Shown here: piece after piece, positions 9,171-17,372 of the stretch
Position numbering within the stretch: the stretch's first letter is position 1
Layout: the number at the start of each line of letters is the position of its first letter
Assembly: GCA_934446365.1 (NCBI GenBank)
Contig: CAKSDZ010000006.1
Coordinates: 34,657-98,656 of the forward strand
DNA from: an uncultured Eubacteriales bacterium
GTDB taxonomy: Bacteria > Bacillota > Clostridia > Oscillospirales > CAG-272
Length of the DNA stretch: 64,000 bases
Reading direction: 5' to 3'
The notes under the pieces: generated by a model
The model's input: the letters and a program-made list of their open reading frames with translations, nothing else
What the model was told of the DNA's origin: nothing
The model's database searches: none
Program-made: the position numbers and the translations under genes

Positions 9171-9192
9171 TCAAAGAGGCTCGCCTCTTTCT
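8687..9192 (+). ncRNA. Candidate structured repeat RNA
   Basis: Predicted transcript from the promoter at 8652-8680 through the five hairpin units to the terminator at 9173-9192. The start is inferred about 7 nt after the -10 box. Existence and function are inference only; the tight fit of promoter, array and terminator is what is seen. Confidence 0.4.
9173..9192 (+). terminator. Terminator closing the repeat array
   Basis: AAAGAGGC-TC-GCCTCTTT followed by CTTTT, fused directly to the truncated sixth repeat unit. Between here and murA (9193-9423) nothing else is recognisable. Confidence 0.65.
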
Positions 9193-9423
9193 TTTATACG
9201 CCTCCGTTTGCATGTTAAAAAGAAAATATGACAGCTGTTTTTCTGTTTTGAGATGCAGCCGTCTTTCTGTCGTCCGACGCCCCGTGCCGCATGTGCCGGC
9301 GATTCGGACAGAGGAGCATATGGAGAGAAAAATTCTTTTTCAAACCATTTGTTTCTTTTATAAATTTTATTTGTACCGCCGCACCGGCAGAGGATTGCCG
9401 AATATGGCAGGATGGAGTTTACA

Positions 9424-10716
9424 ATGGAGAAAATCATAGTGGACGGCGGATACCCGCTTTCCGGAAAAGTCGACATAAGCGGCATGAAAAATGCCGCGGT
9501 TGCGGTGATATTCGCAAGCGTCGTCGTTTCCGGCGTTTGTATCATAGACAATCTTCCCTGTATCAGCGACGTTTCGGATTCGCTTGAAATTTTAAAGAGC
9601 ATCGGCGCTCGGGTGAGGGCGATTTCCGGAACGAAAGTGGAAATCGATACCACGCAAATAGCGGATATGGAGGCGCCTCTCGACTTGGTCCGCAGACTTC
9701 GCGCTTCTTACTACCTTGCGGGCGCAATGCTGGGACGCTTCGGGCATGCTAAGGTCGGTCTTCCCGGCGGCTGTGATTTCGGCGTCCGTCCGATCGACCT
9801 GCATGTGAAGGCGTTTGAAAAGCTGGGCGCCAAGGTCAATGTCGGGGGGGGCTGCATCGAGGCCGTGTCGGCGGATGGCGTGCACGGCAGCAGCATCTAT
9901 TTCGACTGTTCGTCCGTCGGGGCAACCATCAACACCATCATCGCCGCCGTTTTGGCGGACGGCTCGACGGTCATTGAGAATGCCGCGAGAGAGCCGCATA
10001 TTGTCGATCTTGCCAACTTCCTCAACGCCTGCGGGGCGGATATCCGCGGCGCCGGTACCCCTATCATCAGAATCAACGGCGTAAAGGAGCTTCACGGCTG
10101 TGAATATACGATCATTCCCGATATGATTGAGGCCGGCACCTTTATGGTTGCCGCGGCTGCGACACGGGGAAAGCTATACATAAACAATGTAATTCCAAAG
10201 CATTTGGAAACCATTACGGCAAAGCTCCGTGAAATGGGTGTCATCGTTGAGGAGTTCGACGAAGCCGTCATGGTATCGAGGGGAAAGGATGCGCTTTCGG
10301 CAGTCAACGTCAAGACCCTGCCGTATCCCGGCTTTCCGACGGATATGAATCCGCAGATGACGGTGCTGCTCTGTCTTGCGGATGGCACAAGTCAGATGTC
10401 CGAGACGATTTGGAACAACCGTTTCCGCTATGTCGATGAGTTGCAGCGCATGGGCGCGAAAATCAAGGTGGACGACAAAACCGCATTTATCGAAGGCAAT
10501 ACGGTGTTTACGCCCGCCTGTGTCAAAGCGGTCGATTTGCGCGCGGGCGCCGCGATGGTCATCGCCGCGCTTGCCACCGAGGGACGCACCGAAATCGAGG
10601 AAATCGGGTTTATCGAGAGGGGATATGACGATATCGTGACAAAATTCAGAAATGTCGGCGCCAATATCCGCAAGGTATATTTCCCCGACGGCGGAAGAAA
10701 ATTGAATATCGGATAA
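9424..10716 (+). CDS. murA: UDP-N-acetylglucosamine 1-carboxyvinyltransferase
   Basis: First committed step of peptidoglycan synthesis: transfers enolpyruvate from PEP to UDP-GlcNAc in the cytoplasm. The protein has 430 residues of the EPSP-synthase fold. The catalytic-loop cysteine is present in LPGGCDFGVRPIDLH (residue 117 from this start), so the enzyme is of the fosfomycin-sensitive type. K-N of the GMKNAA motif and the C-terminal LRAGAAMVIAALA and ERGYDDI segments are also present. ATG 9424 is preferred over ATG 9412 because GGATGGAG lies 6-7 nt before it and MEKIIV is the usual family start. Clostridia often carry two MurA paralogs; which one this is cannot be told here. Confidence 0.95.
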   Translation: MEKIIVDGGYPLSGKVDISGMKNAAVAVIFASVVVSGVCIIDNLPCISDVSDSLEILKSIGARVRAISGTKVEIDTTQIADMEAPLDLVRRLRASYYLAGAMLGRFGHAKVGLPGGCDFGVRPIDLHVKAFEKLGAKVNVGGGCIEAVSADGVHGSSIYFDCSSVGATINTIIAAVLADGSTVIENAAREPHIVDLANFLNACGADIRGAGTPIIRINGVKELHGCEYTIIPDMIEAGTFMVAAAATRGKLYINNVIPKHLETITAKLREMGVIVEEFDEAVMVSRGKDALSAVNVKTLPYPGFPTDMNPQMTVLLCLADGTSQMSETIWNNRFRYVDELQRMGAKIKVDDKTAFIEGNTVFTPACVKAVDLRAGAAMVIAALATEGRTEIEEIGFIERGYDDIVTKFRNVGANIRKVYFPDGGRKLNIG

Positions 10717-10721
10717 AAACG

Positions 10722-10745
10722 GAAAGGGCAGAGCTTCTGCCCTTT
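10722..10745 (+). terminator. Hairpin between murA and sdaAB
   Basis: AAAGGGCAG-AGCTT-CTGCCCTTT with only a weak T-run after it. It could terminate murA transcripts partly or process the mRNA. Confidence 0.5.
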
Positions 10746-10791
10746 CTGAAATTCGCACCTGAAATCGGGCTGCGATTTCGGAAGGAAAAAT

Positions 10792-11463
10792 ATGAGAGAT
10801 ATAAGTGTGTTTGATATCATAGGACCTATTATGATCGGTCCGTCAAGCTCGCATACGGCGGGCGCCTTGAAGATTGCGCGGATTGCCGGACTGCTTGCCC
10901 GAAAGAAAATCACGAAGGTGCATTTTAAGCTGTACGGTTCCTTTGCCAAGACCTATCGCGGTCACGGGACCGACCGGGCGCTTGTGGCGGGGATTTTGGG
11001 CTTTGATACCGGCGATTATCGAATCCGCGATTCTTTTGAATTTGCAAAGGCGGGCGGACTTGCGTTTGACTTCGAGGAGATCGACGAGCAGACGGATTAT
11101 CACCCGAACACGGTCGTGATTACCCTTGAAGAATCGGACGGCACGGTCAATGTCCTGCGCGGCGCGTCGGTCGGCGGCGGGGAAATCGAGATTCATGAAA
11201 TCAACGGCTGCGAAATCAAATTTTCCGGCAAGAACAACGCCGTCATCGTTCATCAGAAGGACAAGCCGGGCGTGATTGCGGCGGTGGCGAAGGTATTTGA
11301 AAACGACGGCGTGAATATCTCTTATATGAGCGTCTATTGTGAGGATAAGGGCGATGACCAGTTCTCCATTATCGAAATCGACGGAGATTTCGACGAGGGC
11401 GCGCTGGAAGAGCTTCGCCGGCAGAAAAACGTACTGTCGGCCGTCTATATCAAGGTAAAGTGA
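10792..11463 (+). CDS. sdaAB: L-serine dehydratase, iron-sulfur-dependent, beta subunit
   Basis: A 223-residue beta subunit of the two-chain anaerobic L-serine dehydratase, which converts serine to pyruvate and ammonia. Residues 1-140 carry the serine dehydratase beta domain, with the substrate-loop motif GPSSSHTAGALKIAR and the segment YRGHGTDRALVAG. Residues about 148-223 form an ACT domain (VHQKDKPGVIAAVAKVFE). Its TGA stop lies 24 bp before the likely alpha-subunit start. A GGAAGGA site precedes the ATG. Confidence 0.95.
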   Translation: MRDISVFDIIGPIMIGPSSSHTAGALKIARIAGLLARKKITKVHFKLYGSFAKTYRGHGTDRALVAGILGFDTGDYRIRDSFEFAKAGGLAFDFEEIDEQTDYHPNTVVITLEESDGTVNVLRGASVGGGEIEIHEINGCEIKFSGKNNAVIVHQKDKPGVIAAVAKVFENDGVNISYMSVYCEDKGDDQFSIIEIDGDFDEGALEELRRQKNVLSAVYIKVK

Positions 11464-11487
11464 TTGGTTGGAAACATGAGAGAATGT

Positions 11488-12375
11488 ATGGATTTTTCAA
11501 CCGGAAAAGAGCTGCTCGCTCTGTGTACGGAAAAAAATAAATCGATTTCGGAAGTCATGCTTGTAAGGGAGATTGCAAAATTCGGCGTCGGCCGTGAGGC
11601 CGTATGGGACCGTATGAGAAAATCCCTTGCGGTGATGCGTGAGGGTGTCGGCCGTTCTCAGACCGAGCAGATGAATCTGCTCGGCGGATACATCGGCGGG
11701 GAGAGCAAGGCGCTCCTTGACAGAATCCGGCGCGAAGGTGCGATGGGCGGCATGATCTCCCGCGCGTCCGCATATGCGATGGGCGTCATCGAGCTGAATG
11801 CCTCGATGGGACGAATCGTCGCCGCGCCGACGGCGGGTTCTGCGGGAGTGCTGCCGGGGATACTGGTTGCCGCCGATGAAATCTATGATTTCGGAGAGGA
11901 AAGGCTGACGCAGGCACTGTTTAACGCCGGCGCCGTCGGCTATCTTATCGACCGCAATGCGACGCTCTCCGGCGCGGAGGGCGGCTGTCAAGCCGAGGTG
12001 GGCGCGGCGTCCGCGATGGCGGCGTCCGCACTTTGCGAGCTTTTCGACGGCGCGCCGTCGGTCTGTCTTGCTGCGGCGGGTGACGCGATTTCCAATATTC
12101 TCGGACTGGTCTGCGATCCGATCGGCGGTCTTGTCGAATCCCCCTGCCAGAAGAGAAATGCCATGGGTGTGGCCAACGCCGTAATCAGCGCGGAAACCGC
12201 GCTTGCCACAAATGGGAAAACCTTGGTGCCGTTCGACGAGGTCGTCGCGGCGATGTACAGTGTGGGACGCAACATTCCGTATCAGCTGCGTGAAACGGCG
12301 CTCGGCGGTCTTGCCATGGCGCCGAGCGTGCGGAATCTGCATCCCGGATGCGCGGCGTGCGGCGGCTGTAAATGA
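11488..12375 (+). CDS. sdaAA: L-serine dehydratase, iron-sulfur-dependent, alpha subunit
   Basis: The 295-residue catalytic alpha subunit that binds the [4Fe-4S] cluster with SdaAB. Visible motifs are APTAGSAGVLPG, the cysteine of SGAEGGCQAEVG, the CDPIGGLVESPC segment, and the C-terminal HPGCAACGGCK cysteine cluster. Possible starts are TTG 11464, ATG 11476 and ATG 11488. The last is chosen because MDFSTGKELL matches typical alpha-subunit N termini and GAGAG lies 6-7 nt upstream. The gene is translationally close to sdaAB and ends before a strong terminator. Confidence 0.92.
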   Translation: MDFSTGKELLALCTEKNKSISEVMLVREIAKFGVGREAVWDRMRKSLAVMREGVGRSQTEQMNLLGGYIGGESKALLDRIRREGAMGGMISRASAYAMGVIELNASMGRIVAAPTAGSAGVLPGILVAADEIYDFGEERLTQALFNAGAVGYLIDRNATLSGAEGGCQAEVGAASAMAASALCELFDGAPSVCLAAAGDAISNILGLVCDPIGGLVESPCQKRNAMGVANAVISAETALATNGKTLVPFDEVVAAMYSVGRNIPYQLRETALGGLAMAPSVRNLHPGCAACGGCK

Positions 12376-12493
12376 GGAAAAATGGGGTGGCGGCAACCGC
12401 GGGTTGTCTTTCGGCCGCCGACATGCTTCTCAGGGAATCTATTCAGCCAAAAGATTTTCCGATATGCTGAAATTTGTAATTGAGATAAAAAGG

Positions 12494-12528
12494 AAAAGGA
12501 GATTTCCGTGATAGGGAAATCTCCTTTT
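12494..12528. terminator. Terminator between sdaAA and the C39-like gene
   Basis: AAAAGGAGATTTCC paired with GGGAAATCTCCTTTT around a 5-6 nt loop. It sits between convergent genes and is likely usable from both sides. The rest of 12376-12584 holds nothing else clear. Confidence 0.85.
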
Positions 12529-12584
12529 GTATCGATATTTTTCGCGCAGAGCTGCAAATACGCGGGCTAAATCCTATTGAGCGG

Positions 12585-13433
12585 TTAAGAAACCGGTTTC
12601 GCCGTCACGAACAGGAAATCCCGTTCCGGCATCTCCGTGATTCCCTCGAAAAAGTCGTACATGGTCCAGTTATAGTAGACCCGTTCCGCGCCGTAGGTTC
12701 CGTAGCCGTCCTGATTGTGGTCGGTCGTGTCGTAAGGATCGGCGACAATCAGCACGTCGTCCTGTGTGGTTTCCGTTCCCATAGTATCATAACCGATGAT
12801 AACCTGCCAGTGACCGCCCCAGTCGTTCCAGCAGATCATGATGGGCGTGTCGTTTTTCAGGTTTTCGATGATCCAATCGGGCGTGATGACGGAATAAATG
12901 CCCTCGCAGGCACTGCCGTCCTCGTCGAAATAAGGCTCGCCGTTTATGTCGGTTTTGCCATAATAATCGTAGGTGCTGCCGACCTCAAAGCCGCCTACGT
13001 GCTCGAATATGGAGAGCACCTGTGCAACGCTTGTGGCGCCGGTCAGCTTATAGTCGCCGGCTTCATTGCGGAGCTTCGCAAGATCGGCCTCCGTATAGCT
13101 GCCGAGCTTTCCGAAGTAGTTGAGAACCATAAGCGTGCTCGCAACGCCGCAGCTGCTCTCGCAGGTCTGCTGATAGGTTTTGAAGCCCGTGAGGATCGTC
13201 AGGGTGTCTGTGGATTTCATATTATAATAATCAAGACGTGAAAAATAGGGAGAATCCTTGTGGTCGCCGTCGCGTTCCACCGAATCCGCCCCGTATTCGG
13301 GATCGATATCCGTGCCGTAGGGAATTTTCATTTCATCCGAGTAGTTGCCGTGTGTCGCGTTTTCGGAGCATCCGGTGAGGAGCGCCGATACGCAGAAAAG
13401 GCCTGCAAATAAGAATACAAATAATTTTTTCAT
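12585..13433 (-). CDS. C39-like cysteine peptidase lipoprotein
   Basis: A 282-residue exported lipoprotein: signal peptide 1-21 with lipobox LLTGC (C22 as the lipidated residue), then an acidic linker. A C39_2-type papain-fold domain starts at about residue 78. The candidate nucleophile is C95 in ESSCGVASTLMVLNYFG and the candidate histidine is H208 in WGGHWQVIIGYD, followed by VADPYD. These match the Peptidase_C39_2 pattern of Cys, a late His and Asp. No ABC exporter or bacteriocin precursor is nearby, so a role in bacteriocin processing is not supported; cell-surface proteolysis or amidase activity is a more open guess. Confidence 0.82.
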   Translation of the reverse strand: MKKLFVFLFAGLFCVSALLTGCSENATHGNYSDEMKIPYGTDIDPEYGADSVERDGDHKDSPYFSRLDYYNMKSTDTLTILTGFKTYQQTCESSCGVASTLMVLNYFGKLGSYTEADLAKLRNEAGDYKLTGATSVAQVLSIFEHVGGFEVGSTYDYYGKTDINGEPYFDEDGSACEGIYSVITPDWIIENLKNDTPIMICWNDWGGHWQVIIGYDTMGTETTQDDVLIVADPYDTTDHNQDGYGTYGAERVYYNWTMYDFFEGITEMPERDFLFVTAKPVS

Positions 13434-13823
13434 GCGTTCTCCTTCAAAAAATTAGTTGTACTTTTGATCGTTTCATTTTGTATACGCCGCGGTGCGGCGC
13501 AGGAACAATCGAGTCTATACGGTAAGAAATACTTTTAATACTCGTTTTCATGTCTCACTCAGTACAGTGCGGGTTTACACCGCGCGTCCTCTGCTTGGGG
13601 ACGCTTAAATGAGATATGTCATCTCTGCCGGCTGCCGGTCAAGCTGTCCGTGGCCTTTTGTTGATTTGACCGTAAAAACTCCGGCGTCTCTGTTGCAGTC
13701 AGAGCGCCGATGCGTATTATTATACTGTTTTTTGAATGAATATGCAAGAAAAAAACACGGTGCCTCGGATAGAAATTTTTGTGCTCGGAAAGGATATCTT
13801 TGGATAAAATCACGAAAAATCCG
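13434..13823. other. Intergenic region without recognised feature
   Basis: About 390 bp between the starts and ends of minus-strand genes. No open frame has a plausible ribosome site and composition. A short GC-rich stretch at 13570-13700 shows no clear terminator. Promoter elements for the 12585-13433 gene should lie near 13440-13560 but no near-consensus pair was found. Confidence 0.5.
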
Positions 13824-14696
13824 CTAAAAAAGAGAAATCCGATCAAACTGCGGGGGTAAATCCGGAAATTCATGCAGATGGGAAAAAAGCTCTCGCAGGT
13901 CATGCCGGATGCCGTACCGCTCGCATTCCCGACGGAAAAGCGCAGAAAGCGATGCGTTTTTCGGGCTTTCGCATTCATAGGCGTTTCCGAAGCGCTCGAT
14001 ATATTTTTGCTTGACGCCGGGAAACGACCGGTCAAGCGCGCTGTAAAAATATTCGCGGTCGCCGGCGCGCAGCGTTATGCTGGCGCCGAAAAACAGGATT
14101 CCAAGGACGCCCGCCTCGGCACAGAGCCGGACAAGTCCCGCGATATTTTCCTCCGTATCGTTAAGAAAGGGCAGAATCGGCGACATCCAAACGACGGTGG
14201 GAATGCCGCGCTCCCGAAATTCTTTCAGGGCTTCGACGCGTTCGGCCGTCGTGCTAACATTCGGCTCAATGATCCGGCAAAGCGCCTCGTCGCAGGTGGT
14301 GAGCGTCATCTGCACCACGCACTTTGCCCTGTGATGGATGTGCTCCAAAAGCCCGATATCGCGCAGGATCCGCGTCGATTTGGTCAAAACCGTGACGCCG
14401 AAGCCATAGTCGTCGATGATTTCAAGGCATTTTCTCGTGAGTCCGAGCGTCTCCTCACAGGGCAGATAAGGGTCGCACATGGAGCCGGTGCCGATCATGC
14501 ACTTTTTTCGTTTGCGGCGCAGCGCCTCCTCTAAAAGAATCGGGGCATTTTCTTTGACCTCGATGTCCTCGAAATCATGTGTAAAGCCGTAACAGAGGGA
14601 GCGGCTGTCGCAATAGATGCAGCCGTGCGTGCAGCCGCGGTATAGATTCATGCCGTTATGCGCGGAAAGGATCCCCTTGGCCTTTACAAAGTGCAT
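13824..14696 (-). CDS. SPL-family radical SAM protein
   Basis: A 290-residue radical SAM protein. The cluster-binding motif is C22-x3-C26-x2-C29 (GCTHGCIYCDS), and the N-terminal segment KGILSAHNGMNLYRG is typical of the spore photoproduct lyase-like (Rv2578c) group. Other family segments are GSMCDPYLPCE, TKSTRILRD and SPILPFLNDTEENI. True SplB is longer and carries an extra catalytic Cys, so calling it DNA repair would go too far. The substrate is unknown. It is followed 49 bp upstream (in gene order) by the DUF1287 gene, possibly co-transcribed. Confidence 0.85.
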   Translation of the reverse strand: MHFVKAKGILSAHNGMNLYRGCTHGCIYCDSRSLCYGFTHDFEDIEVKENAPILLEEALRRKRKKCMIGTGSMCDPYLPCEETLGLTRKCLEIIDDYGFGVTVLTKSTRILRDIGLLEHIHHRAKCVVQMTLTTCDEALCRIIEPNVSTTAERVEALKEFRERGIPTVVWMSPILPFLNDTEENIAGLVRLCAEAGVLGILFFGASITLRAGDREYFYSALDRSFPGVKQKYIERFGNAYECESPKNASLSALFRRECERYGIRHDLRELFSHLHEFPDLPPQFDRISLF

Positions 14697-14745
14697 GACC
14701 GCCTCCTGCTATCGATGCGTTTTTCCTTGCTTTCAATTTGTGTGT

Positions 14746-15444
14746 TCAATCGCTCCACGCGATGCGCAGCTCCTCCGGCAGCCTCTCCGCATCGAACCGA
14801 TAATGACCGGTCACTTTGTCGTTTCCGAGCGCGTCCTCCTCGCGGTCGTTCTGCCCGCCGTTGTGAATAACGTACGGACGTCCGCTCTCCGTGCGCTTGT
14901 CCGAAATGATGCCGATATGCTTGTCGTTCCCGAAAATGACGATGTCCCCGGGCTGCCATGCGTCCGTATCGCGGATATCGTTCGTGAGGGAAACGGCATA
15001 GGTGCGGAAAAACACGCGCAGATTTTTCACACGCCGGAAATCGATGTTGCTGTCCCTCTGCGTGACATTGGGATAAGCCGACGGACGCGCCGCAATATCG
15101 GCGTCCACCATATCGCGCAGTGAATATCCGGCGGCACGGAATGCGCGCCAAACGACGTCGGTGCATACGCCGATATTGTCCGGCGGATAGCCGCCCTGCC
15201 AGTATCTCCCGTCATAGGTCGGATGATTTTCCGCGTCCGCCCTTGCGCCGAGCACAAGATCCATGGCGTCGGAGAGACCGTTTCCGTTGAAATCATAGGA
15301 GGATACCTCGGAGGAGCTGTATGAAGTTTCCGGACGGGATAGGTGCGCCGCGACAAGCAAAGCGGCGAAAACAATGATGAGCGCAATAAGTCCCGCCGAA
15401 AGCGCGATGACGGCTTCGCTTTTTTTCATCCTCGCAGTTTTCAT
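14746..15444 (-). CDS. DUF1287 family NlpC/P60-like exported protein
   Basis: A 232-residue protein with one N-terminal TM or signal-anchor segment (about 12-34). The DUF1287 domain covers about 60-230. Visible family motifs are GVCTDVVWRAFRAAGY (candidate catalytic Cys), a W-Q-P-G-D-I-V-I-F segment, KHIGIISD (candidate His) and YVIHNGG. The fold relates to NlpC/P60 peptidases, so cell-wall peptide hydrolysis is plausible but unproven. A CAGGAGG site precedes the ATG and a consensus promoter lies at 15485-15513. Confidence 0.85.
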   Translation of the reverse strand: MKTARMKKSEAVIALSAGLIALIIVFAALLVAAHLSRPETSYSSSEVSSYDFNGNGLSDAMDLVLGARADAENHPTYDGRYWQGGYPPDNIGVCTDVVWRAFRAAGYSLRDMVDADIAARPSAYPNVTQRDSNIDFRRVKNLRVFFRTYAVSLTNDIRDTDAWQPGDIVIFGNDKHIGIISDKRTESGRPYVIHNGGQNDREEDALGNDKVTGHYRFDAERLPEELRIAWSD

Positions 15445-15484
15445 TTATCCTCCTGAAATTACCGTTAAATATAAAATCATTTAT

Positions 15485-15513
15485 ATTATATCGCCTTTTG
15501 AGGTAATTGTCAA
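15485..15513 (-). promoter_or_regulatory. Promoter for the DUF1287 gene
   Basis: Minus strand: TTGACA (15508-15513), 17-nt spacer, TATAAT (15485-15490), about 40 nt before the start codon. Confidence 0.75.
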
Positions 15514-15662
15514 TATAAAATATACTTGGATGCTTGTCAAATGTATGATGAAAGCGTATCTTCTTGCATAGCGGCTATGATATGTTATTCAAAAAAAGTG
15601 AAACGAATCGAAAAAGAAATCCTACTGAAAGAGTGAAAAGCTTTTCAACGCACGGAGGCCAT

Positions 15663-16220
15663 ATGGACGACAAAGAAATCATAAAGCTGTATTTTGACCG
15701 TTCGGAAGCCGCGATTGCAAAAACCGCGGAGAAATACGGTGCGTTTTGTCATGCTGTCGCGAAAAACATTCTCGGCAGCGACGCCGATGCCGAGGAATGC
15801 GTGAACGATGCCTATCTCGCGCTTTGGAACCGGATTCCGCCGTGTGAGCCGTCCTCATTGAAGGCATTTGCCGGAAAGGTCGTCCGCAACATCTCGCTCG
15901 ACCGGTTTGATTATAATACGGCTGCCTGCCGTCATGACGGTGCGGGACTTGTCTTTGACGAGCTTTCCGATGTCATTCCGGCGGATGATACGGCAATTTC
16001 CGTCGACGGTATGGAGCTTACGCGGTGCATCGATGCGTTTTTGTCCGGCGAAAAGGCGGAAGCAAGATGCGTTTTTGTCAGACGGTATTGGTTTTGTGAT
16101 TCCGTGAAGGAAATCGGAAAGCGATACGGAATGAGCGAGGGAAAGGTGAAATCCATTCTCTTTCGCGAAAGAAAAAGGCTTTCCGGTTATTTGAAAAAGG
16201 AGGGTTTTGATTTTGAATAA
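15663..16220 (+). CDS. Sigma-70 family RNA polymerase sigma factor (ECF-like)
   Basis: A 185-residue protein from ATG 15663 with GGAGG 5 nt upstream. Region 2 is at about 20-85 (ILGSDADAEECVNDAYLALWNRIPP, then LKAFAGKVVRNISLDRFDY), and region 4 at about 120-180 (SVKEIGKRYGMSEGKVKSILFRERKRL). This layout is the common Clostridial ECF-like group paired with a short membrane protein. The next gene overlaps its end by 8 bp and supplies that partner. No clear autoregulated promoter was identified. Confidence 0.88.
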   Translation: MDDKEIIKLYFDRSEAAIAKTAEKYGAFCHAVAKNILGSDADAEECVNDAYLALWNRIPPCEPSSLKAFAGKVVRNISLDRFDYNTAACRHDGAGLVFDELSDVIPADDTAISVDGMELTRCIDAFLSGEKAEARCVFVRRYWFCDSVKEIGKRYGMSEGKVKSILFRERKRLSGYLKKEGFDFE

Positions 16221-17310
16221 GAAACAGTTTTTACGGTCGATGGGAGAGATCGACGATCGCTTTATCGAAGAAGCGGAGACGGCAAGACCGGGGAGGCGGG
16301 GAATCGCTCTGAAATGGCTTTCCGCCGCTGCCTGCCTTGTCATGGTATGCGCCGTGCTTTTGATTCCCGTCATGAGCGGCGGACGGACCGCCGGGGACAT
16401 CGATATCGACGTTCCGCTCGTTTGGAATGCGGAAAAGGGAATTTTTGAATATGCGGCGATGGCGGTGTATGAGGCCACCGGTGAGGAAATGACCGAAATT
16501 GCGGTGCCCGAATGGGATGCGATGCAGGTTCATGAGAAGTATAAAACCATTGAGGGCGGCGCTTTTGCCGGCTACATCGCCTCCTGCCGTGAAGTCGGCG
16601 CGGAATCTGTCGGCGAAAAGCTGGAAGAGGTCACGGTGACGGGATATGACGTTTATGAGGATGAGACACACCGTGTCGACGCCGCCGTCTATGCGATTCG
16701 GAATGCGGACCTCGCCTGCGCGGTCTGTGTAAAATATGAGAACAGTGACGGGTATTATGTGTTTTTCAATGCGGAGGCGAAATTTGCGACACTCGGCGAA
16801 TTTGCGGGAGGCTTCGGACTTGAAGAATATCTTGTTTTCCGCAATTCTTTTTCCGATTCTTACTGGAAGGGCGGCAGAATCGAGGAAGGGCTTTACAAAG
16901 CTGATTATTACCGTCTTTCCGATCTTTCGATGGTCTATGGAATGCTGTTTTCCGACCCGAATGCTCCATGCATCGAAACGGAGAACAGGGATTTTATTCA
17001 AATCATAGAAAAAAGTGAAAATTCCATCGGCATCTCGGTCGATTGTCTGTCTACCGGACAGGAGAGTATCGGCATTCAGGTTTATGACAACGGATATTTG
17101 ATTACAAACATCGGCGCTTCCGGCAAGGTTTTTGAGATCGGCGCAGAACGTGCCAAGGCATTCATTGACTATGTCAGAGAGAATGGCGAAATATATGCCA
17201 CAGCCACCTATGATCCCTTTGAATATGAGGTGGTTCCGAATGCCGGCGATGTGCCGCAGACGACGGAAACGAGCGCGGCGGCTGCCGCAGAGGAGGGCAC
17301 TCGCGGATAA
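16213..17310 (+). CDS. Membrane-anchored sigma-factor partner (putative anti-sigma)
   Basis: A 365-residue protein. The TTG at 16213 is preferred because AAAGGAGGG lies 8 nt upstream, and it gives MNKKQFLRSMGEIDDRFIEE, an N-terminal motif often seen in proteins encoded right after such sigma factors in Clostridia. A single TM segment at about 37-54 separates a 35-residue cytoplasmic tail from a large extracytoplasmic domain without recognised family. It ends in a low-complexity Ala/Thr/Glu tail. Inhibition of the sigma factor is inferred from the overlap and topology. Confidence 0.75.
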   Translation: MNKKQFLRSMGEIDDRFIEEAETARPGRRGIALKWLSAAACLVMVCAVLLIPVMSGGRTAGDIDIDVPLVWNAEKGIFEYAAMAVYEATGEEMTEIAVPEWDAMQVHEKYKTIEGGAFAGYIASCREVGAESVGEKLEEVTVTGYDVYEDETHRVDAAVYAIRNADLACAVCVKYENSDGYYVFFNAEAKFATLGEFAGGFGLEEYLVFRNSFSDSYWKGGRIEEGLYKADYYRLSDLSMVYGMLFSDPNAPCIETENRDFIQIIEKSENSIGISVDCLSTGQESIGIQVYDNGYLITNIGASGKVFEIGAERAKAFIDYVRENGEIYATATYDPFEYEVVPNAGDVPQTTETSAAAAAEEGTRG

Positions 17311-17317
17311 AGAACAG

Positions 17318-17361
17318 AAAAAATACCGCGCGGGAAAGGAGAAACCCGCGCGGTATTTTTT
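17318..17361. terminator. Terminator shared by convergent sigma and fak operons
   Basis: AAAAAATACCGCGCGGG and CCCGCGCGGTATTTTTT arms around GAAACC-type loop bases. The 13+ bp stem is A-flanked on the left and T-flanked on the right. Confidence 0.88.
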
Positions 17362-17372
17362 ATTCTGTTAGG

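Noticed and set aside
8708..9231. Repetitive 31-residue reading frame across the 93-bp array
   Set aside because: Units of 94 bp shift the frame, there is no ribosome site, and the hairpin structure explains conservation better.
12585..13433. Bacteriocin-processing C39 peptidase
   Set aside because: No ABC exporter domain, no precursor peptide gene with a GG leader nearby; it is a secreted lipoprotein.
13824..14696. Spore photoproduct lyase (SplB)
   Set aside because: Shorter than SplB and lacks a clear match to its extra catalytic Cys region; only the broader SPL-type radical SAM family is supported.
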